A stretch of DNA of 42,311 nt from the NCBI GenBank assembly GCA_947454425.1, contig CANGJV010000003.1, forward strand, positions 1-42,311. Direction: 5' to 3'. Source of the stretch: Candidatus Nanopelagicaceae bacterium (GTDB taxonomy: Bacteria; Actinomycetota; Actinomycetes; Nanopelagicales; Nanopelagicaceae). Below the pieces are notes generated by a model that had not been told where the DNA came from, did not search any database, and saw nothing but the letters and a program-made list of their open reading frames with translations. The stretch's first letter is position 1. Each line of letters begins with the position of its first letter. Both the position numbers and the translations under genes were made by a program. Below are positions 10,038-18,274 of this stretch, piece by piece.

Positions 10038-10490
10038 TTACTTAACCGCAGCCTCGAGCTCGCTGACGATGAGTTTTGACATACCCATCATCGCACTCAT
10101 AGCAGCTGCAGCTTTTGCGGGATCTGGATTACCTAGGCACTCGCCAAGTTGTTTTGGAATGATTTGCCAAGACAAACCAAACTTATCCTTTAGCCAACCG
10201 CAGTTACCTGGCGCTCCTCCATCTGCAGTCAGAGCATCCCAGTACTTATCAACCTCTGCCTGGTCGTTACACCTAACAATTATTGAGAAAGCCTCAGTGA
10301 AAGAGAACATGTCGCCACCATTGAGGGCTACATATTTCAAGCCCAATAGCTCAAAGTCGATGGTGAGAACTTCGCCATCTGGCTTCTTAAAAATATTATG
10401 AATTGTGGAATTCTCGAAGAGATTTGTGTAGAGATTTACTGCTTCTTCTGCTTGATTATTAAACCAGAGCATGTGGCTTAGAGAGGTCAT
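10038..10490 (-). CDS. VOC / PhnB-like (3-demethylubiquinone-9 3-methyltransferase-type) protein
   Basis: SHMLWFNNQAEEAVNLYTNLFENSTIHNI...GGDMFSFTEAFSIIVRCNDQAEVDKYWDAL...CGWLKDKFGLSWQIIP. Confidence 0.9.
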   Translation of the reverse strand: MTSLSHMLWFNNQAEEAVNLYTNLFENSTIHNIFKKPDGEVLTIDFELLGLKYVALNGGDMFSFTEAFSIIVRCNDQAEVDKYWDALTADGGAPGNCGWLKDKFGLSWQIIPKQLGECLGNPDPAKAAAAMSAMMGMSKLIVSELEAAVK

Positions 10491-10509
10491 AGCCGGATAT
10501 TACGCCAAT

Positions 10510-11472
10510 TTATAATCCTGACTGATCCCAAACGAACCATCTTTCAGAATTGTTGACAGATCGACTCGATTGCAAACCAGTAGGATTTGATGTAGGCGCC
10601 ATAGATTCAATCGTGAATTTGTTGACCCACTTGCCATCGAGAACTGCAGCATCTGGGGCGACCTGATAATTATTGAAGAGAATGGTCACTGTTGTGTTAT
10701 TGAAAGATGACCCAGTGACCTCTGTGCGTAAGCGACGCAAATCAATGGAGTTTTGGCCATAGTATTGAATGTAAGTTCCATCTGTTGGAACGCTGGATTC
10801 TTGAATGTAGCCGTGAATATTAATTCCGAACCCACAATTGGTCTTAAGCGTATCATCGTAAACGCCAGCAGCTTCTTGAGCGACATCTGAAGTGAAGCAA
10901 AGCGCAGAATCAGTATCGGTTCCATTCCGCGTGTGGGATCCAAAGAGCGAGTCTTCTGTAAACGCCCTGATCACTAAAGTTTTATCCGCACAAGTATTTA
11001 CCCAAGTTGACCCGTTGAAATATTGACCGGGGTGTAGATACACGGCATCCCATTTATCTGTATTGGAATCCGGCACGCCATCAAATTCACGAGCCAAATT
11101 TGAACCAGACCAGTTATTCCATTCGTATGGGTATCCTCCGGTTACATCCGTAACTCCAGAACCTGTTGCATCCCAGCCTGTACCTTCGGGAGTTAGATCT
11201 ACGCCGCTAAGTTCGATTGAAGTCAGGTCGAAGCTTTCGGTCGAGTTAACAAAACTCACTTGTGGCGTCATGGTTATTGAAGTGTCGCAGGCGGTAGTGC
11301 GTGCAACCCCTTGACCGAATTCAACTGAATTTCCAGAGTTGAGAGAGATGTTTGCCGCTAACGTATTTCCTAAGCCAGCTACAAGCACAAATGCGGCAAC
11401 ACCAGTAGCAACCTTTGCCTTCTTGCTACTGCGAAAACTTTGTATCAAACGGGCATCTCTTAGTTTTGACAT
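10510..11472 (-). CDS. Secreted/surface protein of unknown function
   Basis: Start MSKLRDARLIQSFRSSKKAKVATGVAAFVLVAGLGNTLAANISLNSGNSVEFGQGVARTTACDTSITMTP: TM/signal segment then an extracellular domain. Confidence 0.65.
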   Translation of the reverse strand: MSKLRDARLIQSFRSSKKAKVATGVAAFVLVAGLGNTLAANISLNSGNSVEFGQGVARTTACDTSITMTPQVSFVNSTESFDLTSIELSGVDLTPEGTGWDATGSGVTDVTGGYPYEWNNWSGSNLAREFDGVPDSNTDKWDAVYLHPGQYFNGSTWVNTCADKTLVIRAFTEDSLFGSHTRNGTDTDSALCFTSDVAQEAAGVYDDTLKTNCGFGINIHGYIQESSVPTDGTYIQYYGQNSIDLRRLRTEVTGSSFNNTTVTILFNNYQVAPDAAVLDGKWVNKFTIESMAPTSNPTGLQSSRSVNNSERWFVWDQSGL

Positions 11473-11507
11473 CTCTTGGTTCTCCCTCTTGAGGACTCCC
11501 TGGAGAG

Positions 11508-11536
11508 TCAATATCGGAATAATACTACGATATTCA
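11508..11536. promoter_or_regulatory. Inverted repeat between divergent TetR and secreted-protein genes
   Basis: AATATCG-N11-CGATATT, flanked by symmetric T/A (TcAATATCG...CGATATTcA). Confidence 0.45.
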
Positions 11537-11594
11537 ATCAATACAAGAAGTTGGGAATAAGGAAAAACCGCCCAAATTCACCTAAACTGAGCGC

Positions 11595-12227
11595 ATGGCC
11601 GCATCCGTCAAGGTTGCCCCCGAAGGGGGACGCAAGCACCAGTACGTTGCCCGAAATCGCGAGGCGATTATTAAGGCCACCCAGATGGCCCTGATTAAAT
11701 GGGGACCGGAAGTAACTGTTGAACAGATCGCCACTGAATCAAATATGGCGCTGAGCACCCTCTATAAGCACTTTGCCAGTAAAGAAGAGCTCTGCTTGAT
11801 TGCAGTGCAAAGTGCCTTTGCTGATTGGGAGGCGTGGAAAGATGAAAAACTTAGTAGCACTACCGATCCAATGAGCCACTTAGTTTTTGCAATGCGGCTC
11901 TTTGTTCGAGTCAGAACAACCCACCCAGAATATGGGCAAATGATAATTAGGAACTCAGGGCTTATTGCTCAAATGCTCCCACATTTTACAAATCAAATTG
12001 GAGCAGAGGTCAAAGCTCTCATTAAATCTGGCACTTTAAAAATGGATAACCCGACGGCGAGAGTTCTCAATTTAACTGCCGTCTTGTATGCAATTTTGCA
12101 ACAACAATTGCTCAGCCCAAAACCAAGTCCGGCTCAAGCTGATGAATCGATTCAGATCGCACTTACTATGTTTGCAATACCCGAGAAAATTTCTGCCAAG
12201 CTAATGGCTGAAAAACTTCCTATTTAA
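11595..12227 (+). CDS. TetR-family transcriptional regulator
   Basis: NREAIIKATQMALIKWGPEVTVEQIATESNMALSTLYKHFASKEELCLIAV is a TetR HTH. Confidence 0.92.
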   Translation: MAASVKVAPEGGRKHQYVARNREAIIKATQMALIKWGPEVTVEQIATESNMALSTLYKHFASKEELCLIAVQSAFADWEAWKDEKLSSTTDPMSHLVFAMRLFVRVRTTHPEYGQMIIRNSGLIAQMLPHFTNQIGAEVKALIKSGTLKMDNPTARVLNLTAVLYAILQQQLLSPKPSPAQADESIQIALTMFAIPEKISAKLMAEKLPI

Positions 12228-12280
12228 CCTTTGAAATTACCAATTGCCGACGGCCAATTGCGTGCATCTCTCGCTTTTGG

Positions 12281-13660
12281 CTAAATTTTTTCAATCGCGT
12301 CAAGATAACGTTCCCGAACATCCGAGGCTGAATGAGACGGAGTAATCTTTTTCTCGTCTCGAGTGCTCCAGTGAGGCGGTGTTGAGGCGCCAGAGAGGGC
12401 CCATGCAGCTTGTTTCGCCGCTCCATCTGCAACATATTCACTGACTTGAGGGATGATGATTTCGTGGTTAAAGAGATCTGATGCAATCTGTTGAACCGCC
12501 AGATTTTGAGCAGCCCCACCAATTAAGAGAATGCGGTCAAAGGAGTGTCCTAGGTTTGTTAGCGCTTGAGTTGCATAAGCCATGCTCGCAATTACGCCTT
12601 CAATGGAAGCGCGCGCGATATTAGATGGCGTGAAATTGTGATGAGAGATATTGAGAATTTGTCCTTTCGCATCAGGTCGATTTGGGGTTCGCTCTCCATC
12701 AAAATGTGGAAGAAAGGTCAAACCGCCTGCGCCTGATTGAGCGGACAAGGCTAATTCACTAAATTTCTCAAATGTCACTCCTAACATCTCCGAAGTAGAT
12801 GCAAATATCTTTGCCGCGTTGAGGGTGCAGACAAGTGGCATGAAGTTGCCAGTTGCATCTGCAAAGCCAGCAACTTGACCAGTTTCATCAGAGCTACCCG
12901 TTTGCGTCACCAGAAATGCGGTCCCACTTGTACCAAGTGAAATAACTAAGTCGCCAACCTTTGCTCCGAGTCCGAGAGCAGCACCAGCATTATCGCCCAC
13001 ACCAGCCGCAATTCTGATTGAGCTATCTTCGAATCCGAAGGCACTAGGGCCGATTACTTTAGGAAGAATAAGATTGGTATGTCCCAGCGCTGATTTCAAA
13101 ATTTCTAACTGATATGTGTCCTCGCTGGGATTGAAGTATCCGGTTCCCGAAGCATCCGAGCGATCAGTGAAGAGATCTGCGAGATCCTTACTTCCAGATA
13201 GTTTCCAAGATAGCCAGTCATGGGGGAGCGCTACTGCTCTCACCCGCGCTGCATTCTCAGGTTCATTTTCTAGTAACCAACGTAGTTTTGTAGCGGTAAA
13301 GGATGCAACGAGTTTGGAACCAACTCGCTTATGAATATCTGGGAACTCATGATTGAGATATTCAGCTTGATTGCTGGAACGAGTGTCGTTCCATAACAAA
13401 GCAGGTCGAATAACATCACCATTTTCATCGAGTGCAACCATTCCGTGTTGTTGCCCAGCAATAGAAATCGCGTCGATGTGAGATAAACCGCCAATCTCCG
13501 CAATTGCTTCGGTCAGCGCTTCATACCAATATTGTGGATCCACCTCAGTTCCATCTGGATGTGGTCGTGAAGCAGTAGCAATGAGCTCACCGCTCTCTGC
13601 ATCACGAACGACAACCTTTACTGATTGAGTTGAAGAATCAACGCCAAGAACTCTTGCCAT
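12281..13660 (-). CDS. xylB: Xylulokinase
   Basis: FGGY-kinase; [59 protein letters not shown]; adjacent to xylA. Confidence 0.92.
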   Translation of the reverse strand: MARVLGVDSSTQSVKVVVRDAESGELIATASRPHPDGTEVDPQYWYEALTEAIAEIGGLSHIDAISIAGQQHGMVALDENGDVIRPALLWNDTRSSNQAEYLNHEFPDIHKRVGSKLVASFTATKLRWLLENEPENAARVRAVALPHDWLSWKLSGSKDLADLFTDRSDASGTGYFNPSEDTYQLEILKSALGHTNLILPKVIGPSAFGFEDSSIRIAAGVGDNAGAALGLGAKVGDLVISLGTSGTAFLVTQTGSSDETGQVAGFADATGNFMPLVCTLNAAKIFASTSEMLGVTFEKFSELALSAQSGAGGLTFLPHFDGERTPNRPDAKGQILNISHHNFTPSNIARASIEGVIASMAYATQALTNLGHSFDRILLIGGAAQNLAVQQIASDLFNHEIIIPQVSEYVADGAAKQAAWALSGASTPPHWSTRDEKKITPSHSASDVRERYLDAIEKI

Positions 13661-14826
13661 TACTCGTCCGAAACACCCATCAGATGTTCAAGGGCCAATT
13701 GATCGAGAATCTCATACCCATATCCGCGCTTTCCAGCCGCCTCTACATCAAAACTATCTGAGGCGAGATCACGCCAACTTTCATTTGCAGCCAAGGTTGG
13801 CTCAGATAACCCAGGAATATTGGAGTTCTTCATCGCTTCGATCACCCGAGGATCTTTACGAAATTTAGCAGCGCGGTCTTTAAGAATGAGATACATACGC
13901 ATATTTGATGTCGCTGATGCCCATACTCCCGAATCATCATCGGTACGTACTGGCTTGTAATCGAAATGCTTAGGACCAGAGTATTGATATCTTTCAAGGA
14001 GATCTACCAAGAAGAATGCGCTCTTGAGATCGCCATGGCCAAAGACGAAGTCCTGGTCGTACTTCGGCCCTCTTTGTCCATTGAGATCGATATGGAAGAG
14101 TTTTTTCTGCCAAAGCGCCTGTGCAATTCCGTGCACAAAGTTAAGGTTTGCCATCTGTTCGTGGCCTACCTCAGGATTAAGTCCGACAAGTTCTGGATGG
14201 TCGAGAGTTGATATAAATCCGAGCGCATGACCGATGGTGGGCAAGAAGATATCTCCACGAGGTTCATTTGGCTTAGGTTCGATTGCAAACTTGATGTTGT
14301 AGCCGTTATCAATTACAAATTGCGAGAGGATATTAAATCCTTCCTTATACCGTTCTAGCGCAACGTAAGCATCCTTAGAGCTTTCAGATTCAGCCCCTTC
14401 GCGCCCTCCCCAGCAGACATAAATCTGCGCACCAAGTTCGACAGCCAGCTCGATATTGCGCATTGCCTTTCGAATGGCATATCTACGAATATCCCGATCA
14501 TTACTTGTAAGTGCACCATCTTTAAATACTGGATGAGAGAAAAGATTGGTGGTCGCCATCGGTACCGCCATATTATTTTCGCTCAGCGCCTTCTTGAAAC
14601 GATTGATGTGGTGAAGTCGATCTGTATCGTTTGAACCGAAGGGAATTAAATCATCATCGTGGAAGGTGACCCCGTAAGCACCACGAGCGGCAAGCTCTTC
14701 CACTGTTCGAACTGGATCCAACGGTTCGCGAGTGTGATCGCCAAAAGGATCCCTCGCCTGCCAACCTACGGTCCATAGGCCGAATGTGAACTTATCTGCT
14801 TGTGTTGCCTGATATGAATTGCTCAT
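13660..14826 (-). CDS. xylA: Xylose isomerase (actinobacterial type)
   Basis: [27 protein letters not shown]...[12 protein letters not shown]...[13 protein letters not shown]...[14 protein letters not shown]...[16 protein letters not shown]. Confidence 0.96.
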   Translation of the reverse strand: MSNSYQATQADKFTFGLWTVGWQARDPFGDHTREPLDPVRTVEELAARGAYGVTFHDDDLIPFGSNDTDRLHHINRFKKALSENNMAVPMATTNLFSHPVFKDGALTSNDRDIRRYAIRKAMRNIELAVELGAQIYVCWGGREGAESESSKDAYVALERYKEGFNILSQFVIDNGYNIKFAIEPKPNEPRGDIFLPTIGHALGFISTLDHPELVGLNPEVGHEQMANLNFVHGIAQALWQKKLFHIDLNGQRGPKYDQDFVFGHGDLKSAFFLVDLLERYQYSGPKHFDYKPVRTDDDSGVWASATSNMRMYLILKDRAAKFRKDPRVIEAMKNSNIPGLSEPTLAANESWRDLASDSFDVEAAGKRGYGYEILDQLALEHLMGVSDE

Positions 14827-14851
14827 GAATCTCTCCTTCTCGCTAGATAGT

Positions 14852-15784
14852 TTATTTCGAAAGTCCCAATTTGGATAAGGTTAATTTCTCTTCTAGCGCG
14901 GGGGTCAGATATTTGACGTAGCTTTCGGAGAAGTGCCATTGATCAAAATAGGCAAGCTTATTGGCAATGACTACCGGACATAGAACAGGGTTGCAAGCCC
15001 AAGCCACAGTATCGATATAGATTCCAGAGATTGCCTTTGTTGCTGCCGCTTCCGTTTTGTTATAGCGAGCATTATCTGCCTGCGAACGACCAGAGGCGCA
15101 AAGAGCAATATTGGCGCGAGGGCGGCTAACGCATGAGATGGGATCCTGGCTCATGCTTGGGTTGTTACCAATGACTATCACCTTACTTGAAAGAGTAGAT
15201 AGGTTCTTTAGCGCGATTGGAAACTCCTTCTCCCACATAAATGGAGTGTCAAAATCAGAGATTTTCCCATCAACTACAGCGGGCTTCCATTGATCTGTGA
15301 CAATCAATGCGGCCGGCTTTAACTCTTTGATAATTGGCAAGACCTTGTTCTGCCACTGAATGCACTCGTCAAATGGCTTGTTGAGTTGGTAGCTCCAGAT
15401 TGGAACCTGAACAATTGGACAAGCAAGTTTTGCAAAGAGTCTGACTTTAAACTTATTCTTCTTTCCGATTGTATTGAGAGCGCTCATCCACATAGATGCG
15501 TGAGAGTCGCCGTAAAGAACAACTAGCTTGGATGAGGTGAGATCTCCACCCTCACATATTGGTGTATCAGTGGAAGGGAAGTCCACCGAGCACTCTTGAT
15601 CAAGCCAGAAGCTCTTATCGGTACGCGCTGTCACAATAGTTTTCGCCAGAGCTGCCGGCAACGAAGTTATCTTCGTAGCGGCATTTACATCGCTTGTGAT
15701 CTTCTGGGAAATCGTCGCGGCACTTGCCGGCAAAGAGATTGCAAGCAAGGCAGTTGCTAGGAGTGCCGTCATTATTCTTTTCAT
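14852..15784 (-). CDS. Secreted SGNH-domain protein (partner of OafA-type acyltransferase)
   Basis: Signal peptide [39 protein letters not shown] block I and [16 protein letters not shown] block V, as in C-terminal SGNH domains of OafA-like proteins. Confidence 0.85.
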   Translation of the reverse strand: MKRIMTALLATALLAISLPASAATISQKITSDVNAATKITSLPAALAKTIVTARTDKSFWLDQECSVDFPSTDTPICEGGDLTSSKLVVLYGDSHASMWMSALNTIGKKNKFKVRLFAKLACPIVQVPIWSYQLNKPFDECIQWQNKVLPIIKELKPAALIVTDQWKPAVVDGKISDFDTPFMWEKEFPIALKNLSTLSSKVIVIGNNPSMSQDPISCVSRPRANIALCASGRSQADNARYNKTEAAATKAISGIYIDTVAWACNPVLCPVVIANKLAYFDQWHFSESYVKYLTPALEEKLTLSKLGLSK

Positions 15785-15790
15785 CTTTAC

Positions 15791-16897
15791 CTATCCCTTG
15801 TATGTGAGGAAGAAATATCCTGAGGTGAGAGCGACTAAGGAGATTGCCACTGTAATTGTAAGTATTGGGCGTTTTAAGAGGAGCTCCGATCTCCGAATCG
15901 GTTTTTCTATTGCATAGTGTGTAAAGAGTGATGCCACTGTGGTGAGAATCAAAATTATTGCCACTGAGGTATTGTCATATTGAGGGCGGGTGCTCTTCAC
16001 AATTATCAGAATTGGCCAATGCCATAGATAAATCAGGTAAGAAAGTTCCCCGATAAATTGCATAGGCGCCAATTTAAGAATCGAGTTATGGCTATCTTCT
16101 GAGCGAAGTAAGAGATAAGCGGTGAGTAAGGCAACAGGGATTGCAGTTAGTCTAGGCCACTGCATACTTGGAGAAATCCTAAAAGCCGATATCAAGAGCA
16201 ATGCTAAAACGAATGCTTCAAGCAGTGGCAGAAATTTGAATCTTCGAGGGTAGAGATAGAGCAACGCTCCAAGGGCTAACTCCCACACTCGCGCAAAAGA
16301 GTTAAAGAAAAGCGATTCTTTGAGCACTTCACTCGAGTAGATTGAATAGGCGAGTGATAGAGCGGCAAATGTTGTGAGTGCAATGACCAGCGCTCTCTTC
16401 TCTTTAAAGAGTAGCCAGAGGGCCAAGAAGAGTGCAGGCCAGATGAGATAAAACTGCTCTTCTATCGATAGTGACCAAAAATGCTGCAAAGGTTGAATCA
16501 CGATTCCCGAAGAGAAGTAGTTGAGACTCTCACCTTGGAAATGAAAATTTCCGAGGAAAATCGTCACCCAGCCAGCGCTGCCTTTGAAGTCATTCTCCGC
16601 AACTATTCCGAGATAGAAACGTGTGACAATGAGGGAGATCAGTATTACGAAGAGAGCGCTTGGCAAAATCCTTCGAATTCGACGGGTGTAGAAATTTCTC
16701 AAAAAGGAGTGAGGGTGCTCAACTCTTAATCGTGACATCTGCTGCGTGATGACAAAGCCAGAGATGATGAAGAAGATATCTACTCCGATAAAGCCGCCAG
16801 GTAGAAATTCTGGAAAGAGGTGGCCACAAACAACCAAGAGAACCGCCCAGGCGCGCAGCCCTTGGATGTCGCTGCGCTTCTGGGAGGTCTCCTGCAT
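15791..16897 (-). CDS. OafA/YrhL-family membrane acyltransferase (acyltransferase 3), no SGNH domain
   Basis: RSDIQGLRAWAVLLVVCGHLFPEFLPGGFIGVDIFFIISGFVI...FWSLSIEEQFYLIWP. Confidence 0.93.
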   Translation of the reverse strand: MQETSQKRSDIQGLRAWAVLLVVCGHLFPEFLPGGFIGVDIFFIISGFVITQQMSRLRVEHPHSFLRNFYTRRIRRILPSALFVILISLIVTRFYLGIVAENDFKGSAGWVTIFLGNFHFQGESLNYFSSGIVIQPLQHFWSLSIEEQFYLIWPALFLALWLLFKEKRALVIALTTFAALSLAYSIYSSEVLKESLFFNSFARVWELALGALLYLYPRRFKFLPLLEAFVLALLLISAFRISPSMQWPRLTAIPVALLTAYLLLRSEDSHNSILKLAPMQFIGELSYLIYLWHWPILIIVKSTRPQYDNTSVAIILILTTVASLFTHYAIEKPIRRSELLLKRPILTITVAISLVALTSGYFFLTYKG

Positions 16898-18274
16898 TTA
16901 ATTCACACTTGTAGATTCAGTGAAACCAGTATTTTTGAAATTTTCGGAGCCTTGATTGAAAATTGCTTCACCATATGTCGCGCGAGAGGACGAATCCCAA
17001 GTAAGGGTGCAATTTTCCATGGTGAGATTTGATGTATTAACTATTTCAAATGCATTGTGCTTTCGATGGAGCACCTGCTCAATTCCATTTGGACGTAAAT
17101 CGACTCTTGCATCCCACTTTGATAGTTTCTTTACCTTCACATCAATATTGCGATAAGTAACGCCATCAATGAGTTGAGGATGAGCTGCGTAATTCAGAAT
17201 ACCTGCCTCGGTCACGCAAGAGATATTCTCAAAGGTAATATCCCGAACAAATCCCTCGTAAGTGCGCTCGATGTTTCCATCAGTGCCTTTCGCTGGATCG
17301 TCCCATGAGAATGCTGTCACATGAAGCGCTTCTCCATGGCCCCACCACATGTCACTAAAAGTTCTAGTCTGAACTAGAGAGTTGGCAAAGCGGACATTTG
17401 AAATTGTTCCACCTTCGCGAGCTCTGACTGCAAATCCGCGATGAGAATCCTTAACAATACAATTTGTTACGAGCACATTCTTGATATCACCGACAGACTC
17501 TGTGCCGAGTGTGATTGCTCCAGATGTTGAAGTCATGATGCAATTGCTAATAATCACATTTGCTACATCACCATACTGCGCTGTCTGTGAGCATGATTTA
17601 AGAGAGATGCAGTCATCTGCAGTCACAAATTCACAATTTACAATTCGGACATTTTGGCAACGATCAATGTCAACACCATCAGCATTGGGAACCATCAAAT
17701 CTGTCAGGATTCGGATTCCATCGATGAGTAGCTCATTGCATCCGGTCGTGCGAAGGGCCCAGAAAGCAGGATCCTTTATGGTGATATCTCGAATTGTGAG
17801 GTTCTTGCATTCAATCATGAAGATGGCGAATGGACGCTCTAGATATTGATCGCGCCCACCCACGGGTCCCCTCATCTTGTGAATGTACTGGCCTCGTTCA
17901 GCGATGAAATTATCAGCATTGCCATCGATGATGCCGTCTCCACTAATACGAGCGTTGTGAGCTTTGAATCCCACAATAAATGCACGTTGAGGAAGGACAA
18001 ACTCATCAACTTCGCCGTTAGTAAGGTTCTTAATATTGTGTTCAGAGGTGTAATCATCGTAATTGGAACTAGCTCTGAGGGTTGCACCATTTTCTAAGTG
18101 GAAATCCACATGAGCCTTTATTTCGATACTTCCGCTGAGATAAATTCCACCTGCAGGAATAATTACTCTACCGCCGCCAGCCTGTGCTACCTGATTGATA
18201 GCTTCTTGGATTATTTTGGCATTGTTAAATATTCCATCGTTCTTTGCACCGAGATCGCTGATCGAGATTCTCAT
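16898..18274 (-). CDS. Glycoside hydrolase family 28 (polygalacturonase-like), no signal peptide
   Basis: GGGRVIIPAGGIYLSGSIEIKAHVDFHLENGATL; NADGVDIDRCQNVRIVNCEFVTADDCISLKS (GH28 NxD/DD motifs). Confidence 0.9.
   Translation of the reverse strand: MRISISDLGAKNDGIFNNAKIIQEAINQVAQAGGGRVIIPAGGIYLSGSIEIKAHVDFHLENGATLRASSNYDDYTSEHNIKNLTNGEVDEFVLPQRAFIVGFKAHNARISGDGIIDGNADNFIAERGQYIHKMRGPVGGRDQYLERPFAIFMIECKNLTIRDITIKDPAFWALRTTGCNELLIDGIRILTDLMVPNADGVDIDRCQNVRIVNCEFVTADDCISLKSCSQTAQYGDVANVIISNCIMTSTSGAITLGTESVGDIKNVLVTNCIVKDSHRGFAVRAREGGTISNVRFANSLVQTRTFSDMWWGHGEALHVTAFSWDDPAKGTDGNIERTYEGFVRDITFENISCVTEAGILNYAAHPQLIDGVTYRNIDVKVKKLSKWDARVDLRPNGIEQVLHRKHNAFEIVNTSNLTMENCTLTWDSSSRATYGEAIFNQGSENFKNTGFTESTSVN

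Noticed and set aside
12233-12275. CAATTG...CAATTG inverted repeat between TetR and xylB ends as a terminator
   Set aside because: Stem interrupted and no T-tract; too weak to call.
12220-12522. 100-aa minus ORF at the end of xylB
   Set aside because: Alternate frame of xylB; Arg/Lys-rich and without start signals.
17481-17849. 122-aa plus-strand ORF
   Set aside because: Antisense to GH28; no family features.
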